A DNA stretch of 64,000 nt from Phycisphaerales bacterium (GTDB taxonomy: Bacteria > Planctomycetota > Phycisphaerae > Phycisphaerales > UBA1924): contig JAJVHS010000010.1 in the NCBI GenBank assembly GCA_022072615.1, forward strand, positions 48,885 through 112,884, given 5' to 3'. The notes beneath the pieces are model-generated. The model saw only the letters and a program-made list of their open reading frames with translations. It was not told the origin of the DNA and searched no databases. A program made the translations under genes and the position numbers. Shown here piece after piece: positions 39,823 to 49,144 of the stretch (positions are counted from its first letter, which is position 1; the number at the start of each line of letters is the position of its first letter).

Positions 39823-40608
39823 TCACGGCGTTGTGTACTTCGAAGCCGCCGCCCGGACGATGGGCACGAACTCTCCGACCTTGAGCGACGCCCCGCCGAT
39901 CAGCCCGCCGTCGATATCGGGGCTGAGGAACAGGTCGGCGGCGTTCGACGGCTTGACCGAGCCGCCATACATGATGCGGATCCGCTCGGCCGCGTCCTGG
40001 CCGAACATCCCCGCGATCAGCTTGCGGATGTTGGCATGAACTGCCTGTGCGTCCGCGGGCGTGGCGGTCTTGCCGGTGCCGATCGCCCACACGGGTTCGT
40101 ACGCAATGGTGACGCGGGAGATCTGATCGCCGGTGACGTCGGCGAGACCACCGCGGACCTGGCGCTGGTTCACGGGGTCGGTGTGCCCGTTGTTGCGCTC
40201 GTCGAGCGTTTCTCCGACGCACAGGATGGCCTCGAGCCCGGCATCGAGCACGGCCCGGAGCTTCGCGTTGACGTGGGCGTCCGACTCACCGAGCACGTGC
40301 CGACGCTCGGAGTGGCCGCAGAGCACGACCTCGACGCCGCAGTCCTTGAGCATCTCCGTGGAGACTTCGCCGGTGAAAGCGCCGTCGGGCTTGGGGTACA
40401 CGTCCTGCGCGCCGAGCTTGATGGACGAGCTGCGGTCGCGCAGGATGGCCCGGACCGCGAGCAGGTAGGGGAACGGCGGGAACACCGCGACATCCACGTG
40501 CGCCGCATCGCGCAGTCCGTCCACCACGCCACGGGCCAGGTCGGCCGACGTGGTGCGGTTGGTGTTCATCTTCCAGTTTCCACCGACATATGGCTTTCGT
40601 TGCGACAC
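39823..40608 (-). CDS. tpiA: Triosephosphate isomerase
   Basis: It interconverts dihydroxyacetone phosphate and glyceraldehyde 3-phosphate. The GTG at 40608 follows GAAGGAG with a five-base spacer and gives a normal length of 261 residues; the longer frame to 40764 is not needed. Active-site residues are Lys13 (NWKMN), His99 (CGHSERR) and Glu171 (AYEPVWAIGTG). The phosphate-binding loops IMYGGSVKPSN and GLIGGASL are intact. It is followed downstream by the small secreted protein gene. Confidence 0.97.
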   Translation of the reverse strand: MSQRKPYVGGNWKMNTNRTTSADLARGVVDGLRDAAHVDVAVFPPFPYLLAVRAILRDRSSSIKLGAQDVYPKPDGAFTGEVSTEMLKDCGVEVVLCGHSERRHVLGESDAHVNAKLRAVLDAGLEAILCVGETLDERNNGHTDPVNQRQVRGGLADVTGDQISRVTIAYEPVWAIGTGKTATPADAQAVHANIRKLIAGMFGQDAAERIRIMYGGSVKPSNAADLFLSPDIDGGLIGGASLKVGEFVPIVRAAASKYTTP

Positions 40609-40721
40609 AAATGCTCCTTCGGGACGCCTCGAAAGCTGTCCCCGCCCCGTCTGAGAAAACAGTAGCGGCCGAAACGAGGCTTGTGTGGCCCCCGCCCCCG
40701 ATGCCGGGCGATCTCCGGGTG

Positions 40722-41555
40722 TTACATGCCCGGTGGCGCCGGCGGCGGGATTTCGCCCAGCCACCGCTTCATATCAAGGTCCGTCAGTGAGATGCCCTGG
40801 ACTTCTGCCAGTAGTTCCATCAGCACGGGATCAACATGCTCGGGCCGAATACCGGAATCAAAGAGCGGTTGCGACGGCCGATCAGCGCCCGGCTCCGAGG
40901 CTGCCGGGCGCTTCCGATGGTGAGAACCCGCCGAACCGGGCTTCGCAGATCGGTCGCGGGAACGATCCATGTCCGGTGGCCGCACCGTCGATTCCACTTC
41001 AAGCACACGGCCGGCGGCGTGGTCCGCGGCTCGTACATCGACGCCGAACTCCCGCAGCCATAACTGCACGTCCATCTGCCCGAGCGGGATCTTCTGCCGC
41101 TCGTTCGGCGCCGGAGCCTTTGCCGGCCGACCTTCGTCGTGCGCGAGCTGCCTGAGAAACGCCCCGCTGTCGAGCGTCTGCGCCCCGGCCCGGCCCGCGG
41201 CGCGCCGCACCCGGTGATCGCTCGACACCACGGTCCAGCGTCGGGCCGCGGAATCCTGCTCGAGCATGCGCTCGATGAGCGAGTCGGCGTCGTTCCCCGC
41301 GCCGGCGTACACGATCTCGACAGCGGCTCGGGCATGGGAGGACGCCGCGCCGGCCGACTTCGCGAGTCCGCTCGCCTGCCGCGGAGGTCTGGCGTGACCC
41401 CCGGCCGGGGCGCCGTCGCACACGAGCACGACTCGCGCACGGGCGTACCGCGAAAGCGATATCAGGTTCGAGAGGCCATCGAGATCAATCCCCGCGAGGT
41501 GCCCGGGGAGCACTCCCTGAACATGCAGCACGTTGTACGCGTCCACGAGCAGCAT
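40722..41555 (-). CDS. NYN/PIN-like (YacP-type) nuclease domain protein
   Basis: The product has 277 residues. Residues 1-145 form a NYN domain: LLVDAYNVLH with Asp5, VVLVCDGAPAG, GAGNDADSLIERML with paired Asp, and VVSSDHRVRRAAGRAGA. These Asp residues suit metal-dependent RNA cleavage, as in YacP/Rae1. The second half is linker-like and ends PPPAPPGM. It lies 31 bases after the oxidoreductase stop codon and 113 bases before tpiA, all on the minus strand. Confidence 0.8.
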   Translation of the reverse strand: MLLVDAYNVLHVQGVLPGHLAGIDLDGLSNLISLSRYARARVVLVCDGAPAGGHARPPRQASGLAKSAGAASSHARAAVEIVYAGAGNDADSLIERMLEQDSAARRWTVVSSDHRVRRAAGRAGAQTLDSGAFLRQLAHDEGRPAKAPAPNERQKIPLGQMDVQLWLREFGVDVRAADHAAGRVLEVESTVRPPDMDRSRDRSAKPGSAGSHHRKRPAASEPGADRPSQPLFDSGIRPEHVDPVLMELLAEVQGISLTDLDMKRWLGEIPPPAPPGM

Positions 41556-41586
41556 GGTGAAAGCAGCGGACAGCGGACGGGGGAGG

Positions 41587-42621
41587 CTACGGCTTCCGTG
41601 TGGGCGACTCTTCCGAACGCGGGACGACCTCGAGCACGATCTTGCCGCGCGTGTGGCCGGTCTGGCTCTGCTCGTGCGCCTTGCCCGCCTGGTCGAGCGG
41701 GAACACGTGGCTCACCGTGGGCTTGAGCGCGCCAGAATCAATCAGCGCCGCGATCTCGGCAAGCTGGGCCCCGTTCGGCTGGACGAGGAACGCCTTGCCG
41801 CGGATGCCGTGCTCCTTGAGCTTGTCTGGTGCGGGCGGGCCGACGATCGAGACGAAAAAGCCGCCCTTCTTGATCACGCCGTAGGAACGCTCGCGTGTCT
41901 CGCCGCCGACCGTGTCGAACACGACATCGACGTCCTTCACCACGTCTTCGAACTTCTGGGTCTTGTAGTCGATGACCTGGTCCGCGCCGAGTTCCTTGAG
42001 GAACTCGTGATTAGGCGCCGAGGCGGTGGTGATGACGGTCGCGCCGCGCCACTTGGCGAGTTGAACGGCAAAGTGCCCGACGCCGCCCGCTCCGCCATGG
42101 ATGAGGACCGTCTGTCCCTTCTCAAGCTTCGCCGTGTCGAACAGCGCCTGCCAGGCGGTGAGCGCGGCGAGCGGAACCGCGGCCGCGTGCACGTGATCGA
42201 TGGTCTTGGGCTTTGCCGAGACAACCATCTCGGGCGCGCACACGTACTCGGCGTACCCGCCGCCCGATTGCAGGGGCAGGTACGCGAACACTTCATCGCC
42301 GGTCCTGAACCTCGTGGCCGCCTCGCCGAGGGTGTCGACAACTCCCGATACGTCGTAACCGACGATCATCGGGAACTTCCCGGCGCCGAACCCGCCCTTG
42401 ACGATCTTCCAGTCGACCGGGTTGACGCCCGCGGCGTGGATCCTGATGAGCACCTCCCCGGTCGCGGGCACGGGCCGCGGCGCTTGCTCGTAGGTAAGCA
42501 CCTCCGGCCCACCGAACTGGTGGATGCGGACGGCGTGCATGGTGGCTGCGGGCTGGCCGGCGGCAGGTTGGGGCACGGAGAAGAACACGAGGCCAGTGCC
42601 CACAAGGAGCGGGAGGGTCAT
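41587..42621 (-). CDS. MDR-family NADP-dependent oxidoreductase (quinone-reductase-like), possible signal peptide
   Basis: The product has 344 residues from 42621. The catalytic part is a zinc-free medium-chain dehydrogenase/reductase: GGPEVLTYEQAPRPVPATGE, HAAGVNPVDWKIVKGGFGAG, MIVGYDVSGVVDTLG, LIHGGAGGVGHFAVQLAKW, and the motif for NADP (TTASAPNHEFLKELGADQVI). The first 27 residues (LPLLVGTGLVFFSVPQPAAG) look like a signal peptide, odd for an NADPH enzyme. Translation from the Met at 42540 would give the normal cytoplasmic form. Neither start has a good ribosome site. Confidence 0.85.
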   Translation of the reverse strand: MTLPLLVGTGLVFFSVPQPAAGQPAATMHAVRIHQFGGPEVLTYEQAPRPVPATGEVLIRIHAAGVNPVDWKIVKGGFGAGKFPMIVGYDVSGVVDTLGEAATRFRTGDEVFAYLPLQSGGGYAEYVCAPEMVVSAKPKTIDHVHAAAVPLAALTAWQALFDTAKLEKGQTVLIHGGAGGVGHFAVQLAKWRGATVITTASAPNHEFLKELGADQVIDYKTQKFEDVVKDVDVVFDTVGGETRERSYGVIKKGGFFVSIVGPPAPDKLKEHGIRGKAFLVQPNGAQLAEIAALIDSGALKPTVSHVFPLDQAGKAHEQSQTGHTRGKIVLEVVPRSEESPTRKP

Positions 42622-42709
42622 GCATGATGCTACGGCATCTCCGGGCCGATTACATCACGTTGCCCACAACCAGGCTCCGACGCCCAACACGCATGGCGGA
42701 GACGGTGTG

Positions 42710-42726
42710 CGTGCGAACTTCGCACG
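42710..42726 (-). terminator. Hairpin after the PDH E1 alpha gene
   Basis: CGTGCGAA (42710-42717) pairs with TTCGCACG (42719-42726), five bases beyond the pdhA stop. It has no T-run, so it may be an RNA-end or processing hairpin instead of a true terminator. Confidence 0.3.
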
Positions 42727-42730
42727 TTGG

Positions 42731-43900
42731 TTACAGCAGCGGGTTCTTCGCACCCAGCGTGTAATCACCCATCGGGCTCATGTTCTTCTGCGGGTTCACG
42801 AGCACGTCGCTGTAGAGCTCGGTCGCCACGTCGGGCACCGGCGATTCCTCGGCGAACTCGACCGCGTCGCGGACGATGTCCTTGATCTCGGCCTGCATCT
42901 CCTGGAAACGCGCATCGCTCAAGGCAAACTCGCTCGCCGAGGCGTTGTTGCCCGCCTTGCGCTCGGACATCAGGTAGTGGGCCATCCGGTCGATCGAGTC
43001 CTTGGCCTTGAACTGCTCGACCTCTTCCTTCGTCCGGTACTTCTGAGGGTCGGACATCGAGTGCCCGAGGTAGCGGTAGGTCTTGAGGTCGACGAAGGCG
43101 GGCCGCTGCTCGTCGCGGCAGGCATCGACGAGCGGCTTGAACTTGTCGTACAGCTCCATCACGTCGAAGCCGTCGATGACGCGGCCCTCGATGCCGTACG
43201 CCCGGGCCTTGGCCATCAGGTCGTGCGCCATCGTCGTCCCGCGGTCGATGGCCGTGCCCATCGAGTAGCCGTTGTTCTCGACGACGTAGATCACCGGGAT
43301 CGAGAAGAGCCCGGCCAGGTTCATGGCTTCGTGCAGGGCGCCCTGGTTCAGCGCGCCGTCGCCCAGAAACGCCAGCGCCACCTTCTTCTTCGCGGGGTCG
43401 CCGTCCTTCACGCCGGGGTTCGGCAGCGCCTTGCCGAGCACCTCGACCTCGTACTTGGCCGCGAACGCCAGCCCCGTCCCCAGCGGCGTCTGCGCGCCCA
43501 CGATGCCGTGGCCGCCGAAGAACCAGTGCGGCTTGTCGAACATGTGCATCGACCCGCCCTTGCCCTTGGCGCACCCCGTCGCCTTGCCGAACATCTCGGC
43601 CATGCAGACACCCGGGTCCATCCCCCGGGCCAGCGCGTGGCCATGGTCGCGGTACGCGTGCACGATCGGGTCGTCGGGGTTCAGCGAGTTGATGGTCCCG
43701 ACCGCCACGGCCTCCTGGCCGGTGTAGAGGTGGCAGAAGCCGCCGATCTTGGCCTGCTGGTACGCCTGCGCGCAGCGGTTCTCAAACTCGCGGATCAGCA
43801 GCATGTCGTAGAGCCACTTGATCAGCGTCTCATCCGGGAGCTGCGCGGAAATCGTGTACGCGGGACGAGAACGGGCCGGCGTGTCGAGAGTCGTGGGCAT
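42731..43900 (-). CDS. pdhA: Pyruvate dehydrogenase E1 component, alpha subunit
   Basis: It decarboxylates pyruvate (or a related 2-oxo acid) with thiamine diphosphate and transfers acetyl to the lipoyl E2. The product has 389 residues: MLLIREFENRCAQAYQQAKI, HLYTGQEAVAVG, HAYRDHGHALARG, GSMHMFDK, GHGIVGAQTPLGTGLAFAAK. The thiamine motif runs from GDGALNQGALHEAMNLA to VVENNGYSMGT. The phosphorylation-loop-like TYRYLGHSMSDPQ follows. No E1 beta or E2 gene lies beside it, which is unusual. The adjacent gene downstream is the MDR oxidoreductase. Confidence 0.9.
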   Translation of the reverse strand: MPTTLDTPARSRPAYTISAQLPDETLIKWLYDMLLIREFENRCAQAYQQAKIGGFCHLYTGQEAVAVGTINSLNPDDPIVHAYRDHGHALARGMDPGVCMAEMFGKATGCAKGKGGSMHMFDKPHWFFGGHGIVGAQTPLGTGLAFAAKYEVEVLGKALPNPGVKDGDPAKKKVALAFLGDGALNQGALHEAMNLAGLFSIPVIYVVENNGYSMGTAIDRGTTMAHDLMAKARAYGIEGRVIDGFDVMELYDKFKPLVDACRDEQRPAFVDLKTYRYLGHSMSDPQKYRTKEEVEQFKAKDSIDRMAHYLMSERKAGNNASASEFALSDARFQEMQAEIKDIVRDAVEFAEESPVPDVATELYSDVLVNPQKNMSPMGDYTLGAKNPLL

Positions 43901-43989
43901 GTCGGTCCTGCTGAAACTGAACGGCTTGTGTTTGGTATCCGAAACTTCGGACGGAAACTATAGGTGAGCCCTTCCACACGAGCCAAAGC

Positions 43990-44017
43990 GACAACCCGGG
44001 CACATGCCCGGGTCGTC
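43990..44017 (-). terminator. Strong hairpin after the LpoB/YcfL-like cluster
   Basis: ACCCGGGCA (43994-44002) and TGCCCGGGT (44005-44013) form a near-continuous stem, extended by GAC/GTC after one mismatch. It follows the stop at 44036 and probably ends the five-gene transcript, though no T-run follows. Confidence 0.45.
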
Positions 44018-44035
44018 GTCCGATGGGCCAGGTGA

Positions 44036-46078
44036 TCAGCGCCGGATCTCGGCCGAGATTCTGGAGGCCTCTCGACTCGTCACCGACACCGAGAACGGCA
44101 GCACCGCCGCGGAAATCGCCCGTTCCAGTTCGGCCGCGGCCCGGTCCGGTGGCCCGGCGAAGGTCCCGGTATAGGTCGCGACCCCGTTGCTGCCCTCAAG
44201 CCGGAATGCCGAGGCCCCGCCGAGCACCAGCGTCCGGCTGTGCGCGGTCACGGCATCGGCCACCAGCCTGGCCTCTTCGTCGCTCGAGAGGCCCGAAATC
44301 GTGAGCACGACCGGGGCACCCGACGACCACGCAGCCGCGAGCGAGCCGGCCACCTCGGACGACGCTCGCGACGCGAACGACTCGGACGAACGCCGCAGCG
44401 TGTCCGACGCGGAGAGCCCCTTGAACGGCGCGGTGATGAGCGCCGCGCCCAGCCGCCGGCTCGTCGCCAGTTCCACCGTCTCGACGGTGTACACCATCTC
44501 GTAACCGGCGATCCCGCTGACGATCTTCCCGCAGCCCACCACCGCGATGTCCGCAACGTCCTCCTTCTTGAGCAGGCCAAGAAGCTGGTCGGCGCCCATG
44601 TACCGCTGGCCCGCCGCGATGTCGGCAAGCAGCGAGGCCCGGGCAAGATCAGGGGAGATCTGTACCGTCACGCCGTGCCGCTGCGCCAGTGACTGCGAGA
44701 CCGACTGCTCAACCTGGCGAGCCCACAGCTCCAGCAGCGTCGGATCGATGAACTCGCCCTCGTCCTTCTTCTCGGGGGTGACGGTCGCGCCGCCGGCGGC
44801 CCCGCCGATCACGATGATGTTCTCGGCGGTCACCGGTCCGCTCGGGCCGGGCTGGTTGTTCATCTGCCGCCAGTCGGTCAGTTCTTCGCGCGTGGCCGCT
44901 CGGTTGATGAGCACGACCACGCGCGGCGACCCGTGCTGCACGTACAGCGACTGCAGGTCGCCCGATGCGGGCTGCTCAACCTTCGCGGGCGGCTGCTCCG
45001 CCTGCGGTTCGGGCGCCGGTGCGGACGGACCCGGCTGGGGCGTGCTCGACGTCGGGATCCCGGGCGTCTGCGGCTGCGCGGGCGTCGCCGGACGGGTCAC
45101 GAGCTTCCCGGGCGCGCCCGGCGACACGCGGATCGCGACGCGTCCGGCCTCCGCCTGACCGGGCCCGACCGCCAGGTTGAACCGGGACCCGAGCACCTCG
45201 GACAGATCCGCGACGAGCTGCGTCGGGTCCGGGTCCATCCCGCGCAGGAACGCCACCTCGTACTCCGTCACCGCATCGCCGCCGGTCCCTCCGACGGTCG
45301 ACGCGGCCCTCGTCCGAGCCTGCCCGCGCAGGCCCGAGAGCGAGTTGATCGCCTGGAGCACGTCGTGCTGCGACTGCACGGTGGCGGCGCCCAGCACCTG
45401 CACCGTGTACCGCACCGGGTTGTTCACGCGCAGCGCAAAGTCGTTGACGTATTTCATCGCCATGGCCCGGGCGTTGGCCTTGATGTTGACCACGTCCGTC
45501 CCGCCCTTCCAGTCGAACGGGAAGGACGCGCCGCGCCGGCCCCGGGCAAGATCGGTCGTCTCGACGATCACCGAGAACGGCGACCCCTGGAGCTCGCTGT
45601 CGCCAAGACGCACCAGGATCACCTGGTCGGCCCCGAGCTGCTGCTTGAGCAGCTCGCCCGCGTTGTAATCGCCCGCCTGCTGCACGTTCTCCTTCAGGCG
45701 GGTCATCAGCGCGCGCACGGCGTTGTCATCGACGAACTCTACGTCCGCACCGGGCTGGTTCAGTTCACCGATGAACGCCGACCGGATCTTCTGCGTGACG
45801 TCGGTGGCGTCCAGGTTGCTCAGCACCATCCCCGGGTCCATCGCCTGATGGCGATCCGTCCCGCGTCCGCACAGCACCAGCAGCCGCGGCCGGTTGGCGT
45901 ACGCGTACACCTGCGACCACAGGTTCACGTCCAGCTCGGGCTCCACGTACGGCTCGAGCGGCTGCGGGTTGGGCTTGGCGGTCTGTCCCAGGGCGACGGG
46001 GGCGGCCGCGCCGACCGCCATCGCGACCGCGGCCGCGGAGCTCATCACCAGGCGACTCATCCAATGACCGGCCGACAT
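44036..46078 (-). CDS. Exported protein with two CsgG/LpoB-like domains (inferred)
   Basis: The product has 680 residues from the ATG at 46078, chosen because GGAGG stands five bases upstream; an ATG at 46121-46123 overlaps the previous stop but has no such site. It has a signal peptide (LVMSSAAAVAMAVGAAAPVA). The first region (about 40-290) has LpoB-like features: RLLVLCGRGTDRH, IRSAFIGELNQPGADVEFVD, QQLGADQVILVRLGD. A Pro/Gln-rich linker follows (about 310-360). The second half repeats the theme: LLELWARQVEQSVSQSLAQR, GADQLLGLLKKEDVADIAVV, YEMVYTVETVELATSR. It is last in the cluster. Domain assignment is by pattern only. Confidence 0.6.
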   Translation of the reverse strand: MSAGHWMSRLVMSSAAAVAMAVGAAAPVALGQTAKPNPQPLEPYVEPELDVNLWSQVYAYANRPRLLVLCGRGTDRHQAMDPGMVLSNLDATDVTQKIRSAFIGELNQPGADVEFVDDNAVRALMTRLKENVQQAGDYNAGELLKQQLGADQVILVRLGDSELQGSPFSVIVETTDLARGRRGASFPFDWKGGTDVVNIKANARAMAMKYVNDFALRVNNPVRYTVQVLGAATVQSQHDVLQAINSLSGLRGQARTRAASTVGGTGGDAVTEYEVAFLRGMDPDPTQLVADLSEVLGSRFNLAVGPGQAEAGRVAIRVSPGAPGKLVTRPATPAQPQTPGIPTSSTPQPGPSAPAPEPQAEQPPAKVEQPASGDLQSLYVQHGSPRVVVLINRAATREELTDWRQMNNQPGPSGPVTAENIIVIGGAAGGATVTPEKKDEGEFIDPTLLELWARQVEQSVSQSLAQRHGVTVQISPDLARASLLADIAAGQRYMGADQLLGLLKKEDVADIAVVGCGKIVSGIAGYEMVYTVETVELATSRRLGAALITAPFKGLSASDTLRRSSESFASRASSEVAGSLAAAWSSGAPVVLTISGLSSDEEARLVADAVTAHSRTLVLGGASAFRLEGSNGVATYTGTFAGPPDRAAAELERAISAAVLPFSVSVTSREASRISAEIRR

Positions 46079-46122
46079 ATCAACCTCCGTGGAAAAGTGT
46101 TCGTGCGACTTGCAACCGGGCA

Positions 46123-46608
46123 TCAGCGATCAAACCGCACCTCGAGCCGCCAATCGGCGGCGTCCGGCGAGATCGCGTTGCCCTGGAATGGAACCTGAAG
46201 GCGAGGCCCGACCGTCGTGTACGCCCAGCCCGACTGGCCGACGGGACGTCCCTGCGCATCGCGCCACAGGAACTGGTACTGGAGCTTCATGGTGTGCTCG
46301 ACCGTCGACCGCAGCGGCACCGTCACCTTCAGCGGCCTGCCCTGCGGGTGATCGACGACCACGGTCGCCGGATCAACGACGAGCATCCCCGACAACTCGG
46401 GATCATGGAACGCGACCTTGGGGTAGTTGCTCGCGGGCAATGGGTCGCCGCCCGGCGCGTACGGCGCTTTCACGGTGTCGCACCCGGCGGTCACCAGCAC
46501 GGCCGCCGACATGCACGACATCAGGACGAGCGCTACCGCACCGATACCCCGCGCACGAGGCGCGAAACGACCTGTGAGATCAGACACGGTTGATTCCGAC
46601 GTGACCAT
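46123..46608 (-). CDS. YcfL-family lipoprotein (DUF1425)
   Basis: The product has 161 residues from the ATG at 46608, chosen for its AGGAG site; an ATG at 46629 lacks one. The lipobox is LVTAGC with Cys43. The mature part matches YcfL: LKVTVPLRSTVEHTMKLQYQ, FLWRDAQGRPVGQSGWAYTT, LQVPFQGNAISPDAADWRLE. In Enterobacteria ycfL lies next to lpoB; its role is unknown. Here it is fourth of five cotranscribed genes. Confidence 0.8.
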   Translation of the reverse strand: MVTSESTVSDLTGRFAPRARGIGAVALVLMSCMSAAVLVTAGCDTVKAPYAPGGDPLPASNYPKVAFHDPELSGMLVVDPATVVVDHPQGRPLKVTVPLRSTVEHTMKLQYQFLWRDAQGRPVGQSGWAYTTVGPRLQVPFQGNAISPDAADWRLEVRFDR

Positions 46609-46635
46609 GGGCTTCTCCTGAAGATTCATCCAGAT

Positions 46636-48501
46636 TCACCTGAACTCGCGCCGCAATGCCTCATCGACGAGCCCGCGGTCCATGCTCTGCCGCTGCAGTT
46701 CGACGCTCGCCGGGTGCGGCTGTTCCGCACTCGGGGATGAGGAAGTCTCCGTCCGCGGCCGGGTCGCACGCTCCTCGAGAATCGCCCGGCGAAGCTCCTT
46801 CACCCGGGCCGAGCGAGGCTTGTACGGCTCGTGATCGCGGTAGAACAGCCGCTTGTACCCGGTGCTCGCGGGCGCGGGCGTATACAGCCACGACCCGCCC
46901 TCGAGCACGTGCAGTCCGACCTGGTCCCAGGTCCCGTCGGCGCCCGCGATACGGATCTGTTCCTCGCGGTACAGCTCGCGCAGATCATCAACGCTGAACC
47001 CGAGCAGATAGCCGCTGCGCTGGTAGCCCTGGAGCGCCCGCAGCGACGGCGGCTGGACGTCACGGCCGCCCAGGATGTACGGGAGGCACTCGCGATCCAG
47101 GTCGCCGGTGAGCTCGTTGGTGTACCGCAGTTCCTCCGACGTGGCCCACGCTTCCGGCGTCGAGGGCATGCGGACGTAATGGAGCCTCAGTTCGCCTGGC
47201 GGTCCGCCGGGGACATCCGGCAGCACCAGCCGCGACGACCCGATCGAGAACTCCACTCGGTTGACCGGCGACTGAAGGTCCGCGAGCGCCAGGTACGACC
47301 GCTGCGGGAACAGTTCGTTGTGACGGACGTCGGCGCTGCTGGTGGCCTTCAGCAGCGCCCCGAGGCCCGCCGCGGCCAGCCCGATCAGTTGCTGCGTCTC
47401 GTTGTCGTCATCGGAAACGGCGGCGGTCACCAGCCCGCCCGCGACCAGCAGCGACCCGATGCTGCTCTTGGCGACCCGCACGTCCTCCAGGTTCGCCCAG
47501 CGCGTGCTGGAGGCGATGCGGTTGACGTCCGTCGCGATCGGCCACTGCGACGACTGGCCGGCGATCCCCACCACAAGGGCCGCATCGGCGCTCTTGGTCA
47601 CGGGCATCCGGGCCGCTACCGCGTTGTCCGGGCCCGTCCCGTACTTCTCGGGCGCCACGCCGTACTCGACCACGAACACCGTGTTGTAGTTTCCCGAGGC
47701 GATCAGCCCGGCCACAGGCTCGAGCCGCGGCGCGACTTGCACCACCGTGCGCAGCGCTTCGTCCATGTCTTCCCGCTCGCCCAGTCGCCGCGAAGCCACC
47801 GCCCGCAGCAGATAGCCGATCTCAAAGTCGGACGCCACCGCCGTGTAGTCCATGCCCAGCGCATCGCCGGATTTACCCTCGCGCTCCGCCTCCGCGGCGG
47901 CGCGGACGAGTTCAACCTGTTCGCCCGCATCCTCTTGCGACTGCGTTTGCGAGGGTGATCGTGAGGCCGCGGGCCTGCCGCCCGAGCCGTTCTTGCGGAT
48001 CGACGCCGCGTTGCCCGACTGGAGCTCCTGGCTGAAATCCCGCAGCAGGAACAGCGACTGCTGCGCGGCCGCTCGCATGTTGCCCCAGTCGCCCATCACG
48101 CCGTCCATCACCGCGATCTCGGTGAACGCCAGCGCCTGCTCGAACGGGTCGCCCTTGTAGATCCGCACGGCGCCCTCGGTCAGAACCGCCGATGCAAAGC
48201 GGTTGTCATCGTTGAGGCCCTGGGTTCGCAGCCTGTCGTACAGCCGGTCGGCGACCGGCTCGACGGCCTGCGGGATTCCCTCGGCCAGCGCCATCGACAC
48301 GATCTTCATCCGATCGAGGATGTAGTTGCGATCCTCGGGTTTGACCGTCGCGGTTTCCTGGACGCGCTCGAGCGCTGCGCCGAAATGCCCGCGCTCGACC
48401 AGCGCCACCGCCGACTCGTCGCGCTGGTACGCGCACGCCGGCAGCAGCAGCGCCGGCGCCAGCGCCGCACGCACCACAAGCTGGGTCACCCGGGGACTCA
48501 T
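46636..48501 (-). CDS. Large lipoprotein, COG3014-like
   Basis: The product has 621 residues with a lipobox-like LLPAC (Cys23). The N-terminal third is helical and TPR-like (ESAVALVERGHFGAALERVQ, FASAVLTEGAVRIYKGDPFE, ALAFTEIAVMDGVMGDWGNM). A Ser/Gln-rich linker is near 180. The C-terminal half has VFVVEYGVAPEKYG and a Gly-rich segment. The arrangement of a large TPR-like lipoprotein beside LpoB and YcfL genes resembles the COG3014 group of proteobacteria. The start is two bases after the previous stop. Proposed role: envelope or peptidoglycan-synthesis scaffold, by context. Confidence 0.6.
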   Translation of the reverse strand: MSPRVTQLVVRAALAPALLLPACAYQRDESAVALVERGHFGAALERVQETATVKPEDRNYILDRMKIVSMALAEGIPQAVEPVADRLYDRLRTQGLNDDNRFASAVLTEGAVRIYKGDPFEQALAFTEIAVMDGVMGDWGNMRAAAQQSLFLLRDFSQELQSGNAASIRKNGSGGRPAASRSPSQTQSQEDAGEQVELVRAAAEAEREGKSGDALGMDYTAVASDFEIGYLLRAVASRRLGEREDMDEALRTVVQVAPRLEPVAGLIASGNYNTVFVVEYGVAPEKYGTGPDNAVAARMPVTKSADAALVVGIAGQSSQWPIATDVNRIASSTRWANLEDVRVAKSSIGSLLVAGGLVTAAVSDDDNETQQLIGLAAAGLGALLKATSSADVRHNELFPQRSYLALADLQSPVNRVEFSIGSSRLVLPDVPGGPPGELRLHYVRMPSTPEAWATSEELRYTNELTGDLDRECLPYILGGRDVQPPSLRALQGYQRSGYLLGFSVDDLRELYREEQIRIAGADGTWDQVGLHVLEGGSWLYTPAPASTGYKRLFYRDHEPYKPRSARVKELRRAILEERATRPRTETSSSPSAEQPHPASVELQRQSMDRGLVDEALRREFR

Positions 48502-48503
48502 CG

Positions 48504-49088
48504 CTAATCCGCCACCGTGCCCGTCCGGGACCAGACGACGCGGCTGCTGTCAAACTCGACGATCCGGTAATCGATCAGGTATACGTCCTGGCGGTGATCG
48601 CTCACCGCGCCCGCCACCGCCGATCCCTGCCGGGCCAGCGACCTGATCTCTGCTCGCAGCACGTGCGTCGGCGCCGTGCGGTCGATCCACCCCGGATCGA
48701 CGCGCGAACCGGGGCCCAGCCCCATCGATTCGAGCACGACTTCCGTATCCTCCGGCAGGTACAGCCGCACGTTCCGTGATTCCAGGAGCTGCTGCACCTC
48801 GAAGTCGTACACGACCAGCGCCGTCAGCGCCCATCGGTCGGCCGCCGCGAGCCGATCCGACGACTTGTTCACCGCCTCGGCCAGCCCCAGCTTGATCGGC
48901 GGCGAAGTTCGGTCGCGCCCCGCGAGCAGTGCACTATCCGCGAGCGAAGCCCGGACCTGGTCACCGGTCTCGATGATGTCCCGGCCGGTCAGGCGGGACG
49001 TCCTGGCCTCCGGAGCCTGCGCGGCACAGCCCGACGCGAGGAGCGCCGCCGCCAGCAGCACGAACGACCGAATCCAGCCGCGGACCAT
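48504..49088 (-). CDS. Second LpoB-like lipoprotein
   Basis: The product has 194 residues from the ATG at 49088. The lipobox is LLASGC (Cys21). It keeps the LpoB/CsgG-like outline: KLGLAEAVNKSSDRLAAADR, ALTALVVYDFEVQQLLES, THVLRAEIRSLARQGSAVAG, and the ending VYLIDYRIVEFDSSRVVWSR. It lies 56 bases after the first LpoB-like gene. Similarity to LpoB is weaker than for its neighbour. Confidence 0.6.
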   Translation of the reverse strand: MVRGWIRSFVLLAAALLASGCAAQAPEARTSRLTGRDIIETGDQVRASLADSALLAGRDRTSPPIKLGLAEAVNKSSDRLAAADRWALTALVVYDFEVQQLLESRNVRLYLPEDTEVVLESMGLGPGSRVDPGWIDRTAPTHVLRAEIRSLARQGSAVAGAVSDHRQDVYLIDYRIVEFDSSRVVWSRTGTVAD

Positions 49089-49144
49089 CGCGTGAACTCC
49101 CGTCTGGGTTGCTCGATGAACCGGTTCCCGAGACCCGCGCCGCC

